Assembly (NCBI RefSeq): GCF_019399895.1
Contig: NC_091869.1
Location: forward strand, 8,308,001 to 8,372,000
Origin: Cardiocondyla obscurior
Lineage: Eukaryota > Arthropoda > Insecta > Hymenoptera > Formicidae
Length of the DNA: 64,000 nucleotides
Reading direction: 5' to 3'
Of the stretch, positions 13,695 through 25,200 are shown piece by piece. The notes beneath the pieces were generated by a model. The model saw only the letters and a list, made by a program, of their open reading frames with translations, did not search any database and was not told the DNA's origin. Every line of letters begins with the position of its first letter. Positions within the stretch are counted from its first letter, which is position 1. The position numbers and the translations under genes are program-made.

Positions 13695-13771
13695 CGATAA
13701 TATCGCCGCGCAGGAGAACCAGAGAAAAAGATCCTCGGGAATGCGCTGAATCCTGCGAAGCTCGGGGTCCA
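13695..13771 (-). other. Possible upstream exon of the 7TM receptor gene
   Basis: On the minus strand a CTTCAG acceptor (ending 13772) and a G|GTAAAA donor (13694) bracket 77 bases with no stop in the frame that would join, through G plus AG, to the first identified receptor exon (E then MRSEV). This would extend the N terminus by 25 or more residues. The polypyrimidine tract is weak and no homology supports it, so it remains a guess. Confidence 0.2.
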
Positions 13772-15379
13772 CTGAAGTTTTAAAACGAGCTAGAATTTTT
13801 TTTATTTATTCATATATTTAAATAAACTCAATAATTTAATTTCAAGAACAAATTTTAGAATTATTTTGTTATTATATTAAATTTATAAATTATCGTAATT
13901 TACGGGATAAATTTTTTTTTTTTTTTTTCTTTTTGTTAAAATATGTGAAGTCTTAACTTTGAAATGAAAAGACCATGCCGCCGCACTTGCTGTTGAACTT
14001 ATTGTGTAAATATGGGACAATGTATTATGAATAGATATGCTATAGATCACGTTTATGAATAGCTTAAACTGCTTTTTGTTTGTCTATTTAACCGAGCGTC
14101 GTGTCAATGGCGGTAAATAGAGAATGAAACCGACGAAAGTCCGGCAAGGTTTAGAAACCGATTGGTTAAACAGTCAGAGCGTACAAATGATTGCAAGATT
14201 ACTTTCTATTTAATAAACATTTCGTTGACAGTGGCAAAGTATGCAATTTGATCGGAGCGTCGTGTACAAATGAAAGTGAGGAATCTCCTAAACGCGATAT
14301 TTTTTTTTTTTCCTTTTTTTGTATTATTTACGCCCGTGTTGCAATTTTAATGCCTGTCGTTGAATAACAGCACGGTAACTTTCCAGAAGGTACAATAATC
14401 GATTGAGCAATCTCGACCACATTTTGTCATCGGTAATTCCTACTAACTCGCACAATTTCGTTTTCAAAAGCATTTCTGTATCAACTTTCCAAAGCTCTAA
14501 AAAAGGAATTAAATTAAAAAAAAAAAAAAAAATTAAAGCAAAATTTTCTCAAGTTTTCAAGAGGAAAAAAATTCTTTTTTAAAACAATCAGAGATCACGG
14601 ATGCTGGGAGGGTATCGAGCGTGCGACGCGGAAGAAGCGGCGCGAAAATACCGGTGACTTCGATGCGAGCAGAGTGCGCGCGAATGGCGTTGCGCGAAAA
14701 ACGGATGGAGCGGCGAAATGACGTTAATGATTACAGCCTTCGCGTAATTAATGCGCGCCGGGGACACCGCGTAACGTGCATCCGACGTGGCGCGGCCACG
14801 TGAAAACGATCTCCCGTATCACAGTCATTGTCACCGAGCAGACACGGCGGACTCTAACTCGGTCATGTGAAACTTTTACGATAAGCCCGCCTATTGCTCG
14901 GTCTCTCCTCTTTTCTCTCGGCAGGCTCCCCGGTTGATTTCTCTCTTTCCTTCCCCTCGTCTTCGCTCCACGCTCGCGTCGAGCTCGGAAAGAATGGCTA
15001 ACGATCTCCACCTCGAGATTATATTTCACGGCTGTTCAATGAAGCGTCAGGACCACCTTCGCGGCGGGCAACAAAAACCTTTCTGCGCTGTGAGATACTT
15101 CATTTCGTCCGTGGTTAGAAATTCGATTTGATCGAAACGAGTTTCCGAACTCTTCGCTTTGCTTTTCTAGATAAGTGCTACGGCAATTCGAAAAGGCACC
15201 GTGGAGAACTTTCTACGCGGGAATATAAAACGCGGTTTATGTTCTTCAATCGTTATTTAGAAAAAAAGTTTTTTTTTTTTTAATATTAAAATAAGCTAGT
15301 TTCTTTTTTATTTATTTTGGAAGACGCGACATTAATTTCCGAAAAATGAAAGAATTAATTTCTTAACCAGGATTCATCG

Positions 15380-15404
15380 TTTTTTTTTTTTTTTTTTTTT
15401 TTTT
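15380..15404. repeat. Poly-T run, 25 bases
   Basis: Uninterrupted T homopolymer in the receptor/DPY19 spacer. Similar runs occur at 39673-39698 (26 T), 40105-40126 (22 T) and 60608-60633 (26 T). They are not flanked by a recognisable retroposon body or target-site duplication. Confidence 0.9.
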
Positions 15405-18400
15405 AATTAGTTTGTAAGATGAAGAGTGCGGCATCGCGAAGGAAGAAATCCTGTTCGTCTGAAGCGAATTAAATCCTTCTAATTCAAGCCTTGGCGCGAA
15501 CATCGACCTGCTGTTTGCACCCGGTTATTGCATCGCCGTTTAAAGTAGGTTACGAATACGATCGTGCTTTGAGAAAGTAACACCGTCGATCTGTCGTTTC
15601 GCTCGCCATGATTAGCCTCGTACATTCACTGTGGAGTAAAATTTAATTTTTATTTCAAACGCAAACGCGACCGCGGGCGAAATAGGTGGTACATCTTGCG
15701 AACGAGAATCGCACGCGGAGAGCAGATTAAAAAATATATTGGCGCCGAAAAACTGTTTCTAAAAATAAAATATTTAATTTATCAGAAAAGAAAAGGAAAA
15801 AGAAAGAAAAAAAAAAGAGGGTATCGAGTCAATGGTGACGAATGCAATTTTATAAGCTTGCCGATATTATTCTTGAACTTTCTTTATCAAGCGTTTCAGC
15901 GAAAGAAAATGTTTCTAGCCAACGTGCCAAATTCCTAAACCCAACCCGGTCATCGAGCCGTCATCCGCGCGCGGTTTCGAGGCCAGAGGAGGAACGGGTT
16001 TCGCGCGAATCGCGATGGGTTCCGTTGCCGGTGCTCGATATTGCGAGAGAACCGATTCGCAATCCGTGAAACTAATTCCCGCGGACTGCAAACGTCGGGC
16101 CGGGCATTTTTACCTCTTCGATTCGCGATCAGTTGTCTCGTTCTTGTTCTTAGACTCCGCCGTGGACCACCGGAGACTCCAACGTTTAACGAATCTCCAG
16201 GCCACCGCCTCGTGTCTCCCGCGAGTTACGCGAGACCGCGGGCAAGTGCTTGTGCAAGAGAACGAATTTGCAGGTCGAATGCCGACGCGAATGCGGGATT
16301 ACACGCTTAAAATGTGCGCCATACTCGAAATCCCGGCCGCAGACCCGAGAATGATTGCGTTTCAGCAAAAAAAGCGGCTCTGCGACTGCGATTGTAAAAA
16401 TCGTAAGACTGATGCTCTTAATTTTAATCGAGTTCATAGATAATTAATAATCAAATTGACGATTTTTGCAAACAAGCTGCAAAGCGGCCTTTTTTTTTTT
16501 TTTCTTTTTTACTGCCATTTTCGCGATCGCGGAGGCGGACGTTACCGTAAAATTGCGGTACCACGATGATCTCGGGTCGGTCTACTCGATTGAGGCCTGC
16601 ATTTACATTGTTACGCTCATTGAGCGAATTAATGCACCGTCCAGCACAAGGACGCGAGGAAGACCCGTCCTTGACGCTCCGCTCTGGGGTACCGAAAGCT
16701 GGAAATCGGAAGAGGCGAATCGCGGCCAACCCGTTGAAACGCGACAAAAATTAATGCGACTGCGAGGAGGATGAGAGGCAGGGGGCGGAGTAACGGTGCA
16801 ATCCGCGTAATTTGTATTTGCATACGACGGAATGCGCGGATTGAAAGGCAATTCTTTAGTGGGTCAGAGCGCGATCCGGTGCCCTCTCTATCGCCGGTCG
16901 CCGTTCGCTAATTAAATGCAATAAAATGCTTACTGCCGATTGTCAGAGATCAGGGACCGGCGTGGAATGTCGCATCGCTGGTGGCCCGGCGAGATGTCCC
17001 GAACGAACGTCTTGGACCACCTGAACCCGAGGTGTCCTGGCGACGTCCAGGGTCTCTTACATCATGCGCGGACCTACCACTCCTTCCTCTCCGTGGCACG
17101 TTTATTTCCAGATCGACTCGCGTTTGTTAGTGTTCCCAGCTTTGACGAGTGGCAGCTGCGATCGTGAACTCTGGGAGTGCCTTCTGCTCGAATAGGGACA
17201 CCGTTTTGACGCGCACAACACACCAGTCACCGAGAAACTCGTCCGCGACGATCCCCGGTACGCCGTACGCGACGAAGCCGCACTACAGGATAATAAAAAA
17301 AATCATTGACGCGCGCGAAACGTGCAGAATTAATGTCCAAGTCTTTGCCGACTAAACGATTGCTAATTAATACTTAAAAAAAAAATCGTTACTTCGCGGC
17401 GAGATGAGATAGAGTCGCGGCGGAAGAAAGAAAAATGTCGCGAGAAATAATTGTAAAATAATTTTTGACGCCGCGTTTCGATCGCTGGATATTAAAAAAA
17501 AAAAGAAAAAAAAATGTTTTACAATTAACGTAACGCGCTCGAAAGCGAGCGGAGAGCGCGAGCGGAGCAGCCAATATTGCCGCGGAGAAGCCCGAAGCGG
17601 GACTGACTGGCGACTGGCGGCAGTGGCGGCCAGGATTCATTTGGGTCAGCAGCACAACGTAGTATACCAAAGATCGCCTCTCGACTATACTATCTGTTAC
17701 AATATACGGAGTGAAGGTGCTATGCTATGTGCGTTATAACGGAGCTATCTTCGCCGGCCGTGCGCGGCTTGGCTTCTCTTCCGGGCATGCCACGCGTTTG
17801 AGACCACTTCGGATCGTTCGCACGCGTAGAGCATCCAGAAATGTAAATTTTTGACCTGCGTGGGTTTCATTTTACCGGAATTTTATAACGCAAAACTCTC
17901 GACGAGCTATCTTTTTTTTTCCGTTGAAAGACGAGAAAAAGATACGTTTCTGTTCTTTTTTTTTTATTTGTCATACAATTTTTTATTTCTCGCATCTTAC
18001 TTTTTATTTATAATTTTATTATTACAACTGTGATAACACTCGTAGTCGCAATACGATGAATGCACGATTTTAATAAGTACAATCGGTCGAAGAGTTATTG
18101 TCCATTACGAAATCGTTCGTTAACAGATGAGAAACTTTGTTACGCTTGAAAGTTATGATTTTATAGTCGTACAAATTTAAACGGTGCTTGACGTTGGCAC
18201 AGGTATTCATGTTTGTCGTATAACGAATGAACACATATGTGATTAAATGTAGTACTTATATATTCAAAATTATTCGCGTATAAAATCGGTCATGTCGATG
18301 TAAAGTGCACAATAATGTTAAATAGGAAAATTATCACAAGTATGTACATCACATTGTGAACTGAGGCATTATCTCATTTTTTTTTTGTTCGTCATACAAT

Positions 18401-18951
18401 CCATTTGACGCTCACGGTACTCTCGCGAGCTTCAACCGTTTAGAATTAGTAAAAACAGATATTCATAAACGTTAAGAGTCAAATGGAACGCATCCTGATC
18501 AGTCTGCTTTCGTCATTATAAAATTTAACAAATATAATGCGAATATATTCTGCACATTATATTCTGTTAACAGATATAATAGATCGCTTTAAGAAATCCT
18601 ATGCTAAATAAAAATTTGATTTTTAACTAAGTAAAAAATTAATGAGCTTCTAACATCGAGAATATAATTTATGTATCTCTATCTTAAAATATTTTAATGC
18701 CCCTTCACAAATCGCATATAAGGCTAGACTTCATGAACTTCTACTAGTACGCAATGCTTAATACTTTACATTTAATTTGAAGAATAATTTGCGCGAATTT
18801 TTATATTATAAAAATATATGTACAAGTTTTTTTTTCTCCCCCCCATATAGATAACACTTGTCTTAAAAAAAATAGGTTTTTGTAATCACACGAGGTATGC
18901 CGCATTGTCAGTAAATGTTCACTTATTTTTTGGAAATGTGAAACTAGAGCT

Positions 18952-21774
18952 TTAGAACTGATAATGCAATGGCATAGAAGTCTTTGGTTTAAATTCGACG
19001 TAATGCGAATAATCTAGCTGCAATACAACGTAATTGCTATTAATAAACGCTCTTCTAAATGGATACGCATTTCCCTTAAACAATAGGGGACACAAAGGTG
19101 GTTTGTTCGCTGCTTTGGCCGTTCCATTGTCAATCATGTCCCACAAATCAGTCAACTGACATCCTGATGGCCTGATAAAGAAATTCAATATTATGCAATT
19201 GTTGTCGTATTTACGTTTTACATACTTACAAATTTGCGAATCCAAGGCACAAGGGTTCCTCTAATATAACGTAGCTAACTTTCATGTTTCTCAAAGAAGC
19301 ATAGACCGATGCGGCGTCTTTTCGACTAAAAATCTCATAAACTTTCATAGTTCTGTCTCTGCAATAACATAAAATATTTATTTAAATAGATAAATTTAAA
19401 TGGTATCACTATAACATTAATTCCTGTTTAAATCATACCTTATTTCTTTGCTCTCATAGTAAGGATTGTTCACAATCGGTCTCCCCGTGGATAGCATTAA
19501 GTTCGCCATCAACGACATCTTTCCCGCAAATACGGCATGTTTCGGTGTGTTACCTTTTATCCATTCAAATAATTCTTCCTGCTCAATATTACTATATTCA
19601 CCTGTGCAAACATACATGCAATTAAAATGCTATAAAAAAGCTAATCAATTTAAATTGATTAAATGGTAGTTACCTATGAATCCACGTTCTTCTTGAAATC
19701 TATCAACCCCGTGATACGACATACCGCCCAGTAGAAGAATAACGATGGCAAGCCGCATAAGTTCACTTTTCAAACCAATTTTCTCGAGATATCGTTTGCT
19801 GCATACAGCGCCAGCTATTATGCAGAGATGTGGCGTCATAAATAATTTTAATCTCATAATAAAAACGGCCATAATAATGAAGGCACCAGTCTGTAAGCCG
19901 TTATATGCCATATCGGCCTCTATGCAAAACGGATAACTGCTCGTCTTGAAATTTCTATACCAGTAGTACAATATGAGCATGCTAACGAGTATCGTCGTTG
20001 GTAGCAATAAGGTTTTAATAATCGCTTCGTACGTTTTGTACTGCAGAAAATCGAATTCGGCCGAGCATGTGTAAAGCATAGTATGAAAATCTCTGTAGTT
20101 CGTCAATTTAGACTTCAATATGTTGAACACGTGAGCGTCGTCTTGTGAATATAAAACGTAAGATTTCATCCATTTCGTTAGAATTATCGTTGCAACAATT
20201 TCGAAGATAATTTCTCGTTTGACGTTTTGGAATCGGGATAATTTTGTGATAAAAGCGGCCACGTTACTACTGATTATAATGCACGTGTAAAACGAACAAA
20301 TTACAAGACTGCCGTTTGTTATTTTGGACGAGCCCGCGATCGCTAAAGCGTGTACCATGCAAAAATGTTTGTAGAACTCGTACGGAACAATTCTCAGCCA
20401 TTTTAACAAGAGAATGGCTATAATTTGCGTAGTGAAGACAAAATGTGAGAACTGCCAAGTGCACAGGCTACAAATTGTCCAGCCAAATATATCCTGAAAG
20501 AGAAAAAAAAAGTACAGTTACGGGGCAATTTTGTACATTATAGTTCGTATTTTATGTCTCACCATGAAGAGTCCTTGCTTAGTTTCGTTTTTTAGCAAAG
20601 TTGGTTCTTTTGCCGCATTGTGCCTCGTATATTTCCTGATGGCCATAGTGACACAGTACATTTGAAAAAGTAGCAAGGGATACGCGAAAGATTCTCGCAA
20701 CGGCGGCGTCCACTGAACGCGGGTGCATTCGTTGTGATTGAAGAAGAAAAATAGAATCGTTATGAGTCCACCATAAATGGAATTACTCAAATATGTTGCA
20801 TAGTTGAAAAGTACTGCCCCGGTAATAACTGTAGTAGACCAAACTATTTCTAAGTAGAAGTACACAGGCACACCTAGACCTTCACAGCTGGTTATAGGTG
20901 GCAAGCCATCTCCTCTTTCTATCTGAAAGTGATTAACTTGTAAATATTTAACAAAAATTAAATGTATTAGCAGAAATACTCAGCAAACCTTACCTGCCAG
21001 CACTGTTCCCGAGATATGACACCAAGATTCTTTGCAATGTGATAAAGAAAACCTGCTAAAATCTGTACAACAAATAATAATTTAAAAAATGTCACTTTCA
21101 AATTTCAATACAATTTAAGGCAAAGCTTTGTTGAAGAAAATTACCTCAGGAAAAAGGCAATATTTTTTGCTGGCGTCAATAACGTTGCCATATTCTGACA
21201 GATTGTCATGACTGATTTTGTCCATCCCATCCAAGAAATCCTTAGACTCGGCGATGGTTTTGTAATAGGAATAATACATCCCCTAGGAAAGAAAATAATT
21301 ATTAAAACAAATACTACGGTGCAGGCACTAAGAAATTCCAATACACGGTATGTTTAGTTAATCACGTAGGATACCTTATAAATATTTTAAATTAGTTTCA
21401 TTGGCGTTAGCATATTTCTTAACCTCATACATGGTGGTTTTAATGAAATAAAATATCGTCGTTTACAGCCATACCATCTCAGTCCTAAAGGACATTTCTC
21501 GCTCCATTTCCGAGAGATGAGAGAAGTGTCGATCATTTTCGAACAGCGTAGACACGTGCCAGCGGTGCAAATAACCGAAACCCAGGCCTGTTGTCGGGGC
21601 AATAAGATAATTTGATTTCTGAATAATTACTCGTCGGCAGATCACGCCCGACCCTTTCTACACGGGGAATCGAATACCGTTACCCAAAAGATTCACGGCC
21701 CAGTGATAAATAGCGGCGGTCTCGCGCTCCGATTTCTCAGCTATTCTGCGCTTCCTGTCACTCCTCGTCGCCAT
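18952..21774 (-). CDS. DPY19-family protein C-mannosyltransferase, 702 aa
   Basis: Nine exons (21774-21678, 21587-21475, 21282-21145, 21062-20994, 20922-20563, 20493-19674, 19601-19439, 19358-19230, 19171-18952) join in phase to 702 codons plus stop, the usual DPY19 length. Family features include the luminal segment RTEMGMYYSYYK (residues 67-78), DNLSEYGN, then many membrane helices (about residues 117-530), the DIFGW block, and a soluble C-terminal part with FAGKMSLMANLMLSTGRP. DPY19 enzymes attach mannose from dolichol-phosphate-mannose to tryptophans in WxxW motifs of secreted proteins, such as thrombospondin repeats, in the ER membrane. Glu69 lies in the conserved first luminal segment and is the likely counterpart of the catalytic acid; that assignment is inference. 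ATG 21774 begins MATRSDRKRR, a basic cytosolic N terminus typical of the family; an in-frame upstream ATG at 21891 exists. Insects usually have one DPY19 gene, so the paralogue number in vertebrates does not transfer. Confidence 0.93.
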
Positions 21775-22214
21775 CTTCGACGATCGCCGGCCATATGATT
21801 GCCCGCCTGTCTGCGAAAAACGGCGCCAAACTTCAAAACCTCGCTCTTGATTTTCACACAAACGCAAAGAAAAAAAGCTCGTCCTACGCAACTAATATTA
21901 GTATAATTTTAATAAATGCTAGATTTTTTAATCGTAAAAGCTTAGACTTGCAAACTCTTTGTACTTCAAGGCGCATTTAAATAAATAAAATAAAATAAAA
22001 TTGCCACGTCGAATTTTAAACTTTTACGTCGTTTTTATAAACGCGCGATTACATTATTAATTAAAATTTTTTTTTTCAGATTACCTGTAACACGTCAGCA
22101 CTTTGAAGGGCAATATTACTTACTTTCCTGGATGTGCGCATGTATGCTGATGTCGTGTGCGTTTGGCACTCCCTCCGGTTATCGATTAGTCGCGTGGTAG
22201 CGGCCCGTCGTGTC
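21775..22214. promoter_or_regulatory. Divergent promoter region between DPY19 and ARFGEF3 genes
   Basis: Only 440 bases separate the DPY19 start codon (minus) from the ARFGEF3-like start codon (plus), so the interval holds both 5' leaders and presumably a shared promoter. It has an AT-rich centre and no clear TATA box at a suitable place. A DRE-like TATCGATT lies at 22180-22187, 28 bases before the plus-strand ATG. Such compact head-to-head spacing suits broadly expressed genes. Confidence 0.6.
22180..22187 (+). promoter_or_regulatory. DRE-like motif (TATCGATT)
   Basis: Seven of eight bases match TATCGATA, the DREF-binding element common in insect housekeeping promoters. It lies in the divergent DPY19/ARFGEF3 promoter. 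Chance occurrence is possible for so short a site. Confidence 0.3.
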
Positions 22215-25200
22215 ATGGAGGATCTCCTGCTGCAGATCATAAGGGAGTCGAACAATGCAAGGCTCCAGAATCTACGGAAATCGGCGCAGGAAGCGCATGG
22301 TGAGCTCGTCGCAATCTGTATTTTTACACGATTTTATTTTTCGAATATTTGTTGAACAAAAAGCCGCCTCTCGCTGGAAAATCTTTCGCTCCGGAGCCGT
22401 GCACTTGACAGTCCCGACACCCACGTCCCCCGTGTAATGTAATCGCACGAATAAGTATATTTCTTTTGCAAAAATGCGCCTAAGGTATTTGTAATTAAAT
22501 TTGATTATCAATCTTCAATCGGGCTTAATTGAAAAATGTCATAAACAGATGGCTTTTTTTTTTTACGTGATGACGCAACGCGATTGCCGCGATTGATTAT
22601 CAGTCGTTGAGTGATTGTCGGGGGAGAAGTTCTCACGTTGATTGCGATATTTTTTTTTTTTCCGTAGATTTTTTGGAGAAGCAACAAGGCTTGCTACGAG
22701 ATCCACCGCACGAGCTGCGTGCAAAGTGCCTGCACACGTTTCAGCTAGCGTTGGAGAGCAATAGGAGCAAATTTATTGCTTTTGGGCTTGCGGGATTACA
22801 CGTAAGTGACGCAATTAAAATAATATATATATTTAATATCTTGTAAAGAATTTATTTAATTTGTTTTATTTTTTTTTTTCTTTTAATTAATTAATTTTTC
22901 TCACAGAGACGTAAACGCGACTTTGGAATTCTCGCAGCAATATACATATATATTTAAGTTAAAACACGTATTGTATAGTGTCGTGAGATTATTTCTCTTC
23001 CGCGTATGTCGGCCAGCATTGAAACCGCTTGTCGAAACGCGTGTCCCGGAACTGTGTGTGATAAAGGAACAGATACCGGCGAACAGCTGTGCCAGTATAA
23101 ATGTAGAGTCCCCGTCGTTGACTTTTAATTAGTTTTGTTCGGAGTTTTTTTTCCCGTGACTTTTAGAAATTTTTGTAGCAAATATTAAATTATGTAAATT
23201 GATTTTTGTAAATTTACGTAGACACTTGTTTAATTAAATTTTATTCATAACTGAAGCTTTTTATAAAAATTATTTTTTACTAATATATATAAAATTTGCA
23301 GAAAATGTTGCGGGACGATAGATTCCAATCGCCTTACGAGCCAGAGGACGATTCGTTATGGTTGCCCGCACAAATGCTGCACGCCATGAGTTCCATCGTT
23401 TCACAATCTGATGACACGCAGACGGATATGCTGAAAGTGAGTCACAATACTTATAATGACATAATTATGGACTTTATTGAGTAACGATTTCATTGTTTTT
23501 ATCTTCTTTTCCAGGTGCTGCTTCAAGTCGCTTGCTCTCCTTATTGGACTATGAATGGCCGTTTGATTATCGCTATACTGACTACATGCTGCGAGGCGTT
23601 CGAGAATGGCAACCAAGCCGTGCGTACAGCTGCACAGGCTGCAACCAGTCAAACATTGCGGTCGTTTTGTCTGTTTTTAGGTTGAACGAAATTTAAATTA
23701 AAGAAAAACGAGGAAAAATAATTAATTATTACACATTGTTGTACTTGTTTGCAGATGAGGAGTGTCAGGAGATGGACGAGAATGCCAAGCGAAATAAAAA
23801 CGTGCGCGAGCGAGGTGTTTCATGCTTCAACGAGGCCTTGCCGATTTTGCAATACATTTGCAGCAAGCTGGACGAGGCTCAGAAGTAAAGATGCATCTTG
23901 TACAATTAATAATTATATACGAATCGCTACGTTCAATACTATAGTAATGTTTAGGAAATCCTGTTCTAGCAACGGCAGAAACGGCAGCACGATAGTCTTC
24001 CTACTGGAATGCCTGCACACGCTCATATCGTCCCTACCACAGAAGATTCACACCAACGCACACTTCACGACTTTTCTCTGGCAGAAATTCTGCCCGGCCT
24101 TGATAGCCTTTTTAGGCACTCCCCGAGTAGATAAAACCTTCACCTCGCGCGAGGGAAAAGAGAACGAAATTGGCAGAGGTTCCGGATACCTAGCCACATC
24201 GTTGAGTTTTGATAGTCATCAAGCTAAAACAGTTTACAGGTAAATGTACATTAGACCTATAATCGATTTTTATAAATATCGTTTTATGGTAATTTTTTTT
24301 TTATATTTAATACTTGATGGATTTAAAATCTCTTTTTCAGCATTGGGACGGAGTTAGTAAGACTAGTAGGGTGCGTTGGTCCACTGCGACCAGTTTTGGA
24401 ATCGGTATTTCATAGAATGTTACTGTATCCACCACCACAGCAGCGTCTGGAGCCTCTGAAAGCGTTGAAAGAGTTGCTACGCAGTCCCAGTCGCATGGTT
24501 GACTTCGCTGGACCATTGCTTGTGGAAGAAGACCGATCGAGTCATATTCAAAGCGATATGGCGTTGATGAGGCTGTAAGGATTTTTAGCACAATGCAATT
24601 TTCAATATTTAATAAAGATGAATAGAATTTTGAATATAATTTTTGTTTATTTGAATAAATAGATTTTTTAAACTTTCACACATTTTAGAGCTATGGACTC
24701 GATCGAGGAGTCAACAACGGGCGGATTAGCTATTTTGCACGCGAGTGTCTCTTGCGTCGTCGCTATGTTGTCAGCGCTTCAGGAATTGTGCGAAGGCAAA
24801 GCTATTAATCACAATTATACGTGCACGATTAACAGTTTGTACGAGGATCTAGAGTCCTGCGATTATCGCGGACCACTGACTTACCAAAGCATGGCACGCC
24901 TACCAAAAACATACAGGTAAGTGCGACTATAATGATTTTATTAATAAAAGTTTTATTAATTTTTTTTTCGCAATTTTTTTATTTTTTTTTATTTATTTTA
25001 ACTATTTATTTTGCAGGGAACAATTGGAATTAATGAAAAAAGGTATGGGCTCGGACTCTGACTCGTCTGGGCATGGACCGTCAGAAGACGGTGATTCAAC
25101 GGACACTGAGGGCCCGCAAAATGAGTCGGACGACGTTCAGGAGGAAAATAGCCTTGACGATAATGATTGCGCGACGGAGAACGAATGTGAGAGACTGCGA

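Larger units (their letters stand above)
10709..18951. other. 8.2 kb without a recognisable gene, between receptor and DPY19
   Basis: No protein family is recognisable on either strand. Open frames here (for example 11840-12394 minus, 184 codons) have biased, poly-A-derived composition and no family features. The stretch must contain the receptor's promoter and probably an upstream exon, because its first coding exon is preceded by an acceptor. It also holds the DPY19 3' end: ATTAAA read on minus at 18771-18776 or 18693-18698 are possible polyadenylation signals. Runs of T occur at 15380-15404 (25 bases) and elsewhere. A CpG-rich block at about 17520-17840 would suit a promoter. Confidence 0.5.
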
